Shown: piece after piece, positions 35,972-43,131 of the stretch
Layout: every line of letters starts with the position of its first letter
Position numbering within the stretch: the first letter of the stretch is position 1
The notes under the pieces: model-generated
Databases searched by the model: none
Seen by the model: the letters and a program-made list of their open reading frames with translations, nothing else
Told to the model about the DNA's origin: nothing
Program-made: the position numbers and the translations under genes
From: Pseudomonas sp. S06B 330
GTDB lineage: Bacteria; Pseudomonadota; Gammaproteobacteria; Pseudomonadales; Pseudomonadaceae
Direction: 5' to 3'
Assembly (NCBI RefSeq): GCF_002845275.2
Contig: NZ_CP088149.1
Location: 2,476,501-2,540,500 of the forward strand
DNA length: 64,000 nucleotides

Positions 35972-37020
35972 GTGACCTCAACGCCGCTTTGGATGACATC
36001 CTGATAGGCGAGGATGCGGCCAGCAATCTGACCTGTTCCGCCTTCGCTGAAGTCAATGAGGCCCCGCGTCCCCAGCCTAATAAGGGCAAGGCCCGCAACC
36101 GCTCCAGGAGCCGCTCTCGTTCCAAAGCCAAGTCCGTGGCGCCTGTGGGCGAACTACCGGATGTGCTGGCCGGACGTTATCGCCTCGAGCGCCTGCTTGG
36201 GGCCGGAGGCATGGGCGCGGTCTACCGTGCGCGGGATTTATTGCACGAGCAGTTCGGCGAGCCGGACCCTTACCTAGCGCTCAAAGTCATGAGCGAAGCA
36301 TTTTCCGAGACGCCGGATGCCAGCGCCTTGCTCTACAGCGAGTTCGCCCTGAGCCGACGCCTGCGTCACCCAAACATCGTGCGCGTGTACAGTTTTGAGG
36401 TGGACACCCAGTGCCGGCGCGCCTTCATCACCATGGAACTTATGCGCGGCCTGGCCCTGGACCGATTGCTCTGCGAACGGCCTACCGGTCTACCGTGGAA
36501 TGAGCTGTGCGATGTGGTGCGGCCACTGCTTGATGCCCTGGCATACAGCCACGCTCAGGGTGTGCTGCATGGCGACCTGAAGCCGAGTAACGTGATGCTG
36601 TGTGAAGACGGTGTGCGACTGTTCGACTTCGGGCTCAGCCAGGCCGAGGAGGGTATCCTCACCGGCTTGCCGCAGCTCAGCCGCAGTCGCTTCAACGCCT
36701 GGACACCAAGTTATGCTGCCCCTGAACTGCTGGAGGAGGGTGTGGTGTCGGTCAGCAGCGATCTCTATGCGGTGGCGTGTGTGATCTATGAGCTGGCCAG
36801 CGGCAAACACCCGTTCCGCCGATTACCTGCAACTCAGGCCCGTAATGAGCGTCTTGATCATCAACTGCAAGCACCTCGGAACCTTGCGAAACACTGTTGG
36901 CCTGTTCTGCGGAAGGCCTTGGCTTTTGATCCGTCGGTGCGACTCACCACGGTCTCCCCGCTACGGGATGTTTTTAGAGAACCTTCTTCATGGCTCAAGC
37001 GCTGGCTGTGTCGGGCCTGA
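35968..37020 (+). CDS. stk1: T6SS Ser/Thr protein kinase, soluble type
   Basis: 350-residue Hanks-type kinase. An Arg/Ser-rich linker (about 43-56, RNRSRSRSRS) precedes the kinase domain with the glycine loop GAGGMGAVYRARD, the lysine in LALKVM, HGDLKPSNV (catalytic loop with Gly in place of the usual Arg) and DFGLSQ. There is no membrane helix or sensor domain after the kinase, so it resembles Stk1 of the P. aeruginosa H2 cluster and not the long PpkA. It probably phosphorylates the Fha protein. Last gene of the T6SS operon. Confidence 0.93.
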   Translation: MSDLNAALDDILIGEDAASNLTCSAFAEVNEAPRPQPNKGKARNRSRSRSRSKAKSVAPVGELPDVLAGRYRLERLLGAGGMGAVYRARDLLHEQFGEPDPYLALKVMSEAFSETPDASALLYSEFALSRRLRHPNIVRVYSFEVDTQCRRAFITMELMRGLALDRLLCERPTGLPWNELCDVVRPLLDALAYSHAQGVLHGDLKPSNVMLCEDGVRLFDFGLSQAEEGILTGLPQLSRSRFNAWTPSYAAPELLEEGVVSVSSDLYAVACVIYELASGKHPFRRLPATQARNERLDHQLQAPRNLAKHCWPVLRKALAFDPSVRLTTVSPLRDVFREPSSWLKRWLCRA

Positions 37021-37110
37021 TGCCCATTAACCGGTGAGGAGGGCTCGGTCGTGGACGTGTTCGCAGCCATCGGCCGGGCAGTGCTCGGGTACTCCGTCTA
37101 TTGACCTTTC

Positions 37111-37124
37111 TTGATCAACATCAA
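37111..37124 (+). promoter_or_regulatory. Perfect Anr/Dnr box
   Basis: TTGATCAACATCAA fits TTGAT-N4-ATCAA exactly. Its centre lies about 41 bases before an expected start near 37159, and TAGGCT at 37147-37152 is placed as a -10 element, so this is a class II FNR-type promoter for the gene at 37189. Confidence 0.8.
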
Positions 37125-37188
37125 CCGTAATCAAGCCTCCACCCTGTAGGCTAAAACCCAGACCTGGTACCCGAACCCAGAGGGTCAG

Positions 37189-37632
37189 ATGATCTACCCA
37201 TTGCTATTAACCCTGCACCTGTTCGCTGCGTTGATCTTCATCGGCACGGTGTTCTTCGAGGTGCTGTTCCTCGACAGTATCCGCAAGCAACTGCCGGCCA
37301 AACTGATGCTGCTGCTCGAACAGGCTATCGGTCAACGTGCCCGGCAACTGATGCCCTGGGTCTTGCTGGTGCTGTTCGGTGCCGGCGCTGGGATGGTCTG
37401 GCTGCGCTACCTGCCGCTGCTCAATACGCCACTGAGCTCATCGTTCGGCACCTTGCTGCTGGCCAAGATCGTAGTCGCCGCCAGCGTGCTGGTGCATTTT
37501 CTCGGCGCCATGCTGTTGTTCAAAACCCAGCGTATGACCGGCGCTTGGGTGAAGTTCATTCACCACAGTGTGTTTGCCCATATGGTGGTGATCGTGTTGC
37601 TGGCCAAAGCCATGTTCTACCTGACATGGTAG
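37189..37632 (+). CDS. CopD-like four-helix membrane protein 1
   Basis: 147-residue inner-membrane protein with four predicted helices (about 3-25, 52-72, 85-108, 122-143). Conserved histidines lie in the helices (LHLFAALIFIGTVFFE and HSVFAHMVVIVLLAKAMF), as in CopD/heme-binding membrane proteins. It has a paralogue at 41983-42420 with the same layout, and a perfect Anr box upstream, so it belongs to the low-oxygen regulon. Ligand and role unknown; haem or copper binding is inference. Confidence 0.75.
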   Translation: MIYPLLLTLHLFAALIFIGTVFFEVLFLDSIRKQLPAKLMLLLEQAIGQRARQLMPWVLLVLFGAGAGMVWLRYLPLLNTPLSSSFGTLLLAKIVVAASVLVHFLGAMLLFKTQRMTGAWVKFIHHSVFAHMVVIVLLAKAMFYLTW

Positions 37633-37647
37633 CTACCCCACCGGCGC

Positions 37648-37661
37648 TTGATACAAATCAA
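37648..37661 (+). promoter_or_regulatory. Perfect Anr/Dnr box before the hemN pair
   Basis: TTGATACAAATCAA matches the consensus in both half sites and sits 60 bases before the ATG at 37721. It would control the HemN-like gene and hemN together, consistent with known Anr control of hemN in Pseudomonas. Confidence 0.8.
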
Positions 37662-37720
37662 GGCCTCCAGGCTGTTATCGGCAGACACTGAAACTCCGCA
37701 GCCCGTCTCGGAGCCCCGTC

Positions 37721-39067
37721 ATGCTCGATGTCCTTCACGCTCGCCACGAGCAGGTCGTTCAACACGATCAAGGTGTGCTCGACCCCAACAGTTATGTCGA
37801 TGTGCGCAAGTTTCATGGCGGCGTCGGTTCTCTGGATGTGTTGCGAGCACTGCGCAGCAGCCGTCAGCATCAACGCCCGTTGTCGTTGAATGTGCAGGTG
37901 CCGACCGGCCTGTGCGCAGCCGACGCGTCCATGGACGAGTATTTCCAGTGCCTGACCCGAGAGATCGACCTGGTCGGCTGTCACCTGAGCACGCAGCAGC
38001 GGGTTGAGCAGTTCCACCTGGGGGGCACAACGCCTGAGCCAATGTATTTGCAGAAGCTGATGACGCACCTGCGCAGGCGCTTCAATTTTCTCACCCACGA
38101 GAGCGGTGATTACTGCGTTGATGTTGTCCTGCAACAGACCAGTTGGGCGACCATGGGCATGCTGCGTGACCAGGGTTTCAACCATGTCAGCATCGGCGTA
38201 CCGGACATCGACAGCGGCAGCGGCCAGTCAGTGGCCAGCTTGCAGAGTCCAGCACCTATTCATTCATTGATCGATGCTGCTCGCACCTTTGACTACCGCT
38301 CGGTGAGTGTTGACCTGGGGTACGGTCACGCATGGCAGACCCCAGACAGTTTTACGCTGAAGCTGACCACCTTGATTGAACTGGAGCCTGATCGGCTGCG
38401 GGTGTTCGATTACGCCCAGCCGCCGCAGCGCTATGCCCAGTTCGCTCAACGCCATGCCTGCAGTGAGCACGACAAGGCCTTGATGCGGCGTATATGCTTC
38501 GAGCAGTTGCTGGCAGCGGGTTACCAGCACATCGGCCTGGGGCAGTTTGTACGCCCTGATGACGACTTGGCGATCGCCCAGGAGCGTGGCCGTTTGCGCC
38601 GCAACTGTCAGGGCTTTACCCGGCATGGCTACTGCGATCATGTCGGTTTCGGCCTTGGCGCAATCAGCCAGCTTGACGCGGTGTACGGGCAAAATACCGA
38701 GGTCCTTGGCGATTACCTCGAGCAGTTGCAACGTGGCCAGTTGGCCACGTCTCGCGGCTGGCGCGGTCAAGACAGCGATCAGCTCAGGCAACGGGTGATG
38801 GAGCGTCTGGCCTGTGATCTGGAGCTGGATATCCTGGCCCTCGAACGCCGTTACGGCCTGAACTTCCAAGACTATTTTCCAGTCGCATGGCGCCAGCTGG
38901 AGGCCATGAGCCGTGCCGGTCTGGTTGAGCTCAATGAGCGCTTTATCAGCATACTGCCCGCCGGCCGTGCGCAGGTGGATAGCATCTGCCAGGTGTTTGA
39001 ACAGCAGGTGAACGGTACGGGTTTGACCTCCAATCATGAGTGGGTCGATCACGATGCCAGCCTTTGA
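37721..39067 (+). CDS. HemN-like protein without iron-sulfur cysteines
   Basis: 448 residues, aligning along its length with HemN encoded next door (for example FHLGGTTPEPMYLQKLM against LHLGGGTPTYLSDEQL, and VSVDLGYGHAWQTPDSF against VSVDLIYGLPLQTVGSF). Where HemN has CxxxCxxC, this protein reads VPTGLCAADAS, so only one cysteine remains and the radical-SAM 4Fe-4S cluster cannot form in the usual way. It is full length and without frameshifts, so it is not simply decaying. Its end overlaps hemN. Possible roles are a regulatory subunit or a haem-binding protein; function unknown. Confidence 0.8.
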   Translation: MLDVLHARHEQVVQHDQGVLDPNSYVDVRKFHGGVGSLDVLRALRSSRQHQRPLSLNVQVPTGLCAADASMDEYFQCLTREIDLVGCHLSTQQRVEQFHLGGTTPEPMYLQKLMTHLRRRFNFLTHESGDYCVDVVLQQTSWATMGMLRDQGFNHVSIGVPDIDSGSGQSVASLQSPAPIHSLIDAARTFDYRSVSVDLGYGHAWQTPDSFTLKLTTLIELEPDRLRVFDYAQPPQRYAQFAQRHACSEHDKALMRRICFEQLLAAGYQHIGLGQFVRPDDDLAIAQERGRLRRNCQGFTRHGYCDHVGFGLGAISQLDAVYGQNTEVLGDYLEQLQRGQLATSRGWRGQDSDQLRQRVMERLACDLELDILALERRYGLNFQDYFPVAWRQLEAMSRAGLVELNERFISILPAGRAQVDSICQVFEQQVNGTGLTSNHEWVDHDASL

Positions 39068-40439
39068 ATTCAACCGCGCCCTGGTCAAGAAATACGATCG
39101 TCCGGGGCCGCGCTACACCTCCTATCCCACCGCGCCCCAGTTTCATCAGGCCTTTGCGCTCGATGACTACCTGCACGCCGTGCAGACCAGTAATCAGGCG
39201 CAGGTGCCCAAGCCCTTGTCGGCGTACATCCACATTCCGTTCTGCCAGAGCCTGTGTTACTACTGCGCCTGCAACAAGATCATTACCCGCAAAACCCATC
39301 GCGCAGCCGAGTACCTGGGCTACCTCAAGCGTGAAATTGCCCTGCAGGGGGCATTGTTTGATCGCAGCCGCAAGCTGACGCAACTGCACCTGGGGGGCGG
39401 CACGCCGACCTATTTGAGCGACGAGCAGTTGGCTGAACTGATGACCTGCCTGCGCCAGGCATTCAACCTCGACGACAGTGACGATCATGAGTTTTCCATT
39501 GAAGTCGATCCGCGCACTGTCAGCACCGCACAGGTACAACAGCTACGTAGCCTGGGCTTCAATCGCCTGAGCTTCGGTGTGCAGGACTTTGACCCGCAGG
39601 TACAAGCGGCGGTCAATCGTCGGCAAAGCGAGGAGCAGATCTACGCATTGGTCGCGGCGGCGCGCCAGGCGCGGTTCAAGTCGGTCAGTGTTGATTTGAT
39701 CTATGGTTTGCCGCTGCAAACGGTGGGCAGTTTCGATGTGACCCTGGGCAAAATCATTGCTCTGCGGCCGGACCGCATCGCCGCGTACAGCTATGCACAC
39801 CTGCCCGAGCATGTGCGCGCACAGCGCATGATTCGCCCTGAAGACATGCCGCCGCCCGAGCGCAAGCTGGAATTGCTGGAGCTGACCATCCGGCGTCTGA
39901 CCGAAGCCGGTTATGTTTACATCGGTATGGACCATTTCGCCTTGCCGGACGATGAACTGGCCCTGGCTCAAGCCAACGGCACCTTGCAGCGTAATTTTCA
40001 GGGCTACTCGACCCATGCCGATTGCGATCTGATCGGCCTGGGTGTGTCGGCCATCGGCAAGGTCGGCGATAGCTACAGCCAGAGCGTTAAGTTGTTGTCG
40101 CAGTATTACGCATGGCTCGACCAAGGCCTGCTGCCCGTGCAGCGCGGCTACCGCTTGAATGCCGACGATCAATTGCGCCGCGACGTTATCAATGCCCTGA
40201 TGTGCCACGGCCGGATCGACTTCGGCGCGTTCGAAGCCGCTCACGGTATCTGCTTCACTGACTACTTCGCCGATGCCCTGGGGCAATTGGCTGAGCAGGT
40301 CGATGACCAGTTACTGGTACTGGATCAGGACGCATTGCAGTTGCTGCCTCAAGGGCATTTGCTGATGCGCAGCACGGCCATGGCCTTTGATGCTTACCTG
40401 GGCGGTGGACAGAAGGGTCAATTCTCGCGCACCGTCTGA
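39054..40439 (+). CDS. hemN: Oxygen-independent coproporphyrinogen III dehydrogenase
   Basis: 461-residue radical-SAM enzyme that decarboxylates coproporphyrinogen III for haem synthesis without oxygen. The cluster motif CQSLCYYC lies at residues 64-71 with a fourth cysteine at 73, as in E. coli HemN. GPRYTSYPTA near the N-terminus and LGGGTPTYL are family signatures. ATG 39054 is chosen by comparison with the family N-terminus; ATG 39036 is in frame and adds six residues. Overlaps the upstream gene, so co-translated. Confidence 0.95.
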   Translation: MPAFEFNRALVKKYDRPGPRYTSYPTAPQFHQAFALDDYLHAVQTSNQAQVPKPLSAYIHIPFCQSLCYYCACNKIITRKTHRAAEYLGYLKREIALQGALFDRSRKLTQLHLGGGTPTYLSDEQLAELMTCLRQAFNLDDSDDHEFSIEVDPRTVSTAQVQQLRSLGFNRLSFGVQDFDPQVQAAVNRRQSEEQIYALVAAARQARFKSVSVDLIYGLPLQTVGSFDVTLGKIIALRPDRIAAYSYAHLPEHVRAQRMIRPEDMPPPERKLELLELTIRRLTEAGYVYIGMDHFALPDDELALAQANGTLQRNFQGYSTHADCDLIGLGVSAIGKVGDSYSQSVKLLSQYYAWLDQGLLPVQRGYRLNADDQLRRDVINALMCHGRIDFGAFEAAHGICFTDYFADALGQLAEQVDDQLLVLDQDALQLLPQGHLLMRSTAMAFDAYLGGGQKGQFSRTV

Positions 40440-40443
40440 GCCT

Positions 40444-40457
40444 TTGATGGCGATCAA
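40444..40457 (+). promoter_or_regulatory. Perfect Anr/Dnr box before nnrS
   Basis: TTGATGGCGATCAA lies four bases after the hemN stop and 312 bases before nnrS. No good -10 follows at the class II distance, so its activity is less certain than that of the other perfect boxes. Confidence 0.55.
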
Positions 40458-40509
40458 GTTTGCCGGCCACGGCGCGAGAGCCGGCCTGACGCGCCTTTCT
40501 TTGTTGAGG

Positions 40510-40564
40510 GTAAAATTCACCCCAACGCATCGGGTCATTTGAACCGTTATAAGGTCATTTCTAC
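40510..40564 (+). promoter_or_regulatory. Three NorR boxes upstream of nnrS
   Basis: Three GT-N7-AC sites, each flanked by G and C: 40510-40520 (GTAAAATTCAC), 40534-40544 (GTCATTTGAAC) and 40554-40564 (GTCATTTCTAC), spaced 24 and 20 bases. E. coli NorR likewise uses three such AT-centred sites. They lie about 50-100 bases upstream of a near-perfect sigma-54 promoter. Confidence 0.75.
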
Positions 40565-40610
40565 CCTTTAGCGGCTTCATAACTCTGCAGACAATCAGCA
40601 AACACCGTGA

Positions 40611-40626
40611 AGGCACGGCCCTTGCA
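40611..40626 (+). promoter_or_regulatory. Sigma-54 promoter of nnrS
   Basis: AGGCACGGCCCTTGCA agrees with the RpoN consensus in GG (-24), CACG and TTGCA (-12), with exact spacing. Start expected near 40637, leaving a leader of about 130 bases before the nnrS ATG. Confidence 0.8.
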
Positions 40627-40768
40627 CTAGCGTGTTGACAGCGATTGGCAGCTTACGCCGCCTGCCGTGCGCCTTGAAGTGCGACAAAGCGGTGGCTGGC
40701 AAATGACAGATGATGGGCCGGGATTCATCGCCCTCGAGACGAGACCGGCTCAAGGTAAGGAGTGGCAT

Positions 40769-41959
40769 ATGCAGGTTCTTGATCGCCGTAAGGCAATGGC
40801 CATCGTGCCGTTGTTGCGCTTGGCGTTTCGGCCGTTTTTCCTCGCCGGTTGTGGCTTGGCCGTGTTGGCGGTGCCCGTATGGCTGGCGGCCTTGACTGGC
40901 ACCTTGGGCGACTGGCAACCGGCCGGTGGCTGGTTGGCCTGGCACCGTCACGAGCTGCTGTTCGGATTTGGGCTGGCGATCATCGCCGGCTTTCTGCTCA
41001 CTGCCGTGCAGACCTGGACCGGCCAGCCGGGGCTCAGCGGCAGGCCGCTGGCTGGGCTGGCGGTGCTCTGGCTGGCCGGACGGCTAGCGTGGTTGACCAA
41101 TGTGCCCTGGCCATTGCTGGTGTTGCTGGAATTGGCTTTTCCGTTGCTGGTGGCTGTGCTGATGGGGCGTACCCTTTGGCGGGTTCGGCAGAAGCGTAAT
41201 TACCCGGTGGTGATGGTGCTGCTGTTGCTGGCGGCAGCGGACGGTCTGGCGATGTATGGCCTGGTTCAGGGCAATGACGGCTGGCAACGCCAGGGCGTGC
41301 TCGGCGGTATCTGGCTGGTGGCGGCGATGATGGGCCTGATCGGCGGGCGGGTCATTCCGTTCTTCACCCAACGTGGGCTAGGGCGGGTCGAGGCGGTGGC
41401 GCCCTGGCCTTGGCTCGACTGGCTGTTACTGGCTGCCTCTGCGCTGGTGGCACTGCTCTATGCTGCCGGACCGGCGCTGAGCCCCAGGGTTTGGATCGGC
41501 GTGCTGTTCGCCACCCTGGCCGTTGGCCATTGTCTGCGTCTAGGGCGCTGGCATGATCGTGGGTTGTGGCGGGTACCGTTGCTGTGGTCTCTGCACCTGG
41601 CCTACGCGTGGTTGGCGCTGGCTTGCCTAGGTATGGCCTTGTGGCATTTCGGTGTGTCGCTTAACCCCAGCCTGGCGGTGCATTGCCTGACCATCGGGGC
41701 CATGGCCGGGCTGATTCTGGCGATGATCACGCGGGTCAGCCTGGGCCACACCGGTCGCCCCTTGCAACCCCCAGCAGGCATGACCCTGGCGTTTGTCTTA
41801 CTCAATCTGGCGGGTGTCTGCCGGGTGGTGTTGGTGCACTGGCTGCCGCTGGTCGGGTTGTGGCTGGCAGGGTTGTGCTGGTTGCTGGCATTTGCCCTGT
41901 ACGCCTGGCAATACACACCGATGCTGTTACGTGCCCGGGTTGATGGCCATCCAGGTTAG
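40769..41959 (+). CDS. nnrS: NnrS family haem/copper membrane protein
   Basis: 396-residue polytopic inner-membrane protein with about 12 helices. NnrS proteins help cells resist nitric oxide. Family motifs are LLRLAFRPFFLAG near the N-terminus and WHRHELLFGFG around residue 55. ATG 40769 is taken because TAAGGAG lies just upstream and the protein then begins MQVLDRRKAMAIVPLLRLAF; an upstream frame start at 40667 has no site. Followed after 23 bases by a CopD-like gene, probably one transcript under NorR. Confidence 0.92.
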   Translation: MQVLDRRKAMAIVPLLRLAFRPFFLAGCGLAVLAVPVWLAALTGTLGDWQPAGGWLAWHRHELLFGFGLAIIAGFLLTAVQTWTGQPGLSGRPLAGLAVLWLAGRLAWLTNVPWPLLVLLELAFPLLVAVLMGRTLWRVRQKRNYPVVMVLLLLAAADGLAMYGLVQGNDGWQRQGVLGGIWLVAAMMGLIGGRVIPFFTQRGLGRVEAVAPWPWLDWLLLAASALVALLYAAGPALSPRVWIGVLFATLAVGHCLRLGRWHDRGLWRVPLLWSLHLAYAWLALACLGMALWHFGVSLNPSLAVHCLTIGAMAGLILAMITRVSLGHTGRPLQPPAGMTLAFVLLNLAGVCRVVLVHWLPLVGLWLAGLCWLLAFALYAWQYTPMLLRARVDGHPG

Positions 41960-41982
41960 GCGTTTGGTGAAGGAGAGGATGA

Positions 41983-42420
41983 ATGCTTTACCCGTACTTA
42001 CTGGTCGTTCATTTGCTGGCGGCGATCGCTTTCATCGGCACGCTGTTTTTCGAAGTCGTGATCTGGCAGACCGTGCGCCGGCAGTTGCCGACCAGCGCTC
42101 AGCCATTGGCTGACCAGGCCCTGTCGGTGCGTTCGCGCAAGGTGCTGCATGGTGTGGTGCTGCTGTTGTATAGCGCTGGCATCGGCCTGGCCTGGCAGCA
42201 TCGCGCGGCCTTGAGTCATCCGCTGGACAGCAATTTTGCCAGTTTGCTGAGCCTGAAGATCGTTTTGGCGCTGAACATCATCGGCCATTACGTGCTACTG
42301 GCTTACTGGTTGCAACGGGGGCGATTGAGCGAGCGGCGGGCGCGGTGGATTCGCTGGAGCATATTGGGTCATATGCTGGTGATCGTGATGCTGGCCAAGG
42401 CGATGTTCTACTGGCATTGA
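41983..42420 (+). CDS. CopD-like four-helix membrane protein 2
   Basis: 145-residue paralogue of the protein at 37189-37632, sharing the N-terminal YLLVVHLLAAIAFIGTLFFE and the C-terminal WSILGHMLVIVMLAKAMFYW blocks and the histidines in both. Four membrane helices. Preceded by GGAGAGG and closely behind nnrS, so its role is probably tied to the NO response. Ligand unknown. Confidence 0.75.
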   Translation: MLYPYLLVVHLLAAIAFIGTLFFEVVIWQTVRRQLPTSAQPLADQALSVRSRKVLHGVVLLLYSAGIGLAWQHRAALSHPLDSNFASLLSLKIVLALNIIGHYVLLAYWLQRGRLSERRARWIRWSILGHMLVIVMLAKAMFYWH

Positions 42421-42506
42421 TCTGCGCCCACGGACCTGTGGGTGCTGGACTTGTCAGCGCTGCAGGCACCGCCTATTAGCTGACACCGCGCCGGCTCCCA
42501 CGCAGG

Positions 42507-42977
42507 CTATACGGTGCTGAATAACACCTCGTTTTCCAGCTGTATATGTTCCAGCAAATCATCATGAAACACCTGCAGGCCTTGGTACAGGGCTCGCCAG
42601 GTATTGCAGGCATCGGCAGGTGAGGTGAAGGCATCGGTCAGTACCAGCAAGGTTTTCAGCGCTTGGGTGTGTTCATCATGCTCAAGCCGCATTACCCGGA
42701 TCGGCGCCGCCGCAGGGCGGCTCAGGCCATGTTGAAGCAGAGGGAAAAGCACGTGCTCTTCCTTGCACATGTGGCTTTCCAGCTCCTGCTGCATGGCCTG
42801 TAGATGGCCGGCCAGGCCATTGGGGCACTGGCTGTGCGTGCCGTGCACCTGTTCTACGCGCTGCGCCAGGCTGATCAGTTCAGGCAGTTGTTCACGGTGA
42901 CGTTGGTGGTAGCGCCAGAGGATGTGCGCGATCAGTTCAGCTGCGGGCGCCGTGCGCCAGTTGTGTGGTTGGCTCAT
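42507..42977 (-). CDS. Hemerythrin-like di-iron protein (DnrN/RIC type)
   Basis: 156-residue helical protein with the hemerythrin HHE pattern: LIAHILWRYHQRHREQL, HMCKEEHVLFPLL, RLEHDEHTQAL and FHDDLLEHIQLENEVLF supply the His and Glu ligands of a di-iron site. It corresponds to the C-terminal domain of YtfE/RIC proteins, which repair iron-sulfur clusters after NO stress; the N-terminal ScdA domain is lacking. Divergent from norR, with a sigma-54 promoter and three NorR boxes in between. Confidence 0.85.
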   Translation of the reverse strand: MSQPHNWRTAPAAELIAHILWRYHQRHREQLPELISLAQRVEQVHGTHSQCPNGLAGHLQAMQQELESHMCKEEHVLFPLLQHGLSRPAAAPIRVMRLEHDEHTQALKTLLVLTDAFTSPADACNTWRALYQGLQVFHDDLLEHIQLENEVLFSTV

Positions 42978-43018
42978 CAGGGTTCCTTGAGAGGGCGTAC
43001 AGAGTTCCCTGACGCCAG

Positions 43019-43034
43019 AGCAGCGTCTGTGCCA
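43019..43034 (-). promoter_or_regulatory. Sigma-54 promoter of the hemerythrin gene
   Basis: On the minus strand TGGCACAGACGCTGCT has GG at -24 and GC at -12 with the correct ten-base spacing. Start expected near 43007, about 30 bases before the ATG. Confidence 0.65.
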
Positions 43035-43075
43035 TTTTTAACTGATTGAAATCAATCACATTATTTTTTTCAGTG

Positions 43076-43130
43076 GTGATAATCACCTCGATGCCTCAGG
43101 GTAGATGCAACCACAAAGGGTGATTATTAC
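43076..43130. promoter_or_regulatory. Three NorR boxes in the norR-hemerythrin gap
   Basis: GT-N7-AC sites at 43076-43086 (GTGATAATCAC), 43101-43111 (GTAGATGCAAC) and 43120-43130 (GTGATTATTAC), each flanked by G and C, spaced 25 and 19 bases, almost the spacing seen before nnrS. The first, with flanks, is a perfect palindrome. They lie about 50-100 bases upstream of the hemerythrin -24/-12 promoter and touch the norR start, so NorR may also repress itself. Confidence 0.75.
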
Positions 43131-43131
43131 C

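Noticed and set aside
43043..43058. Dyad TGATTGAAATCAATCA as an Anr box
   Set aside because: The TTGA and TCAA parts are only two bases apart; the Anr consensus needs TTGAT-N4-ATCAA. It may still matter for local regulation.
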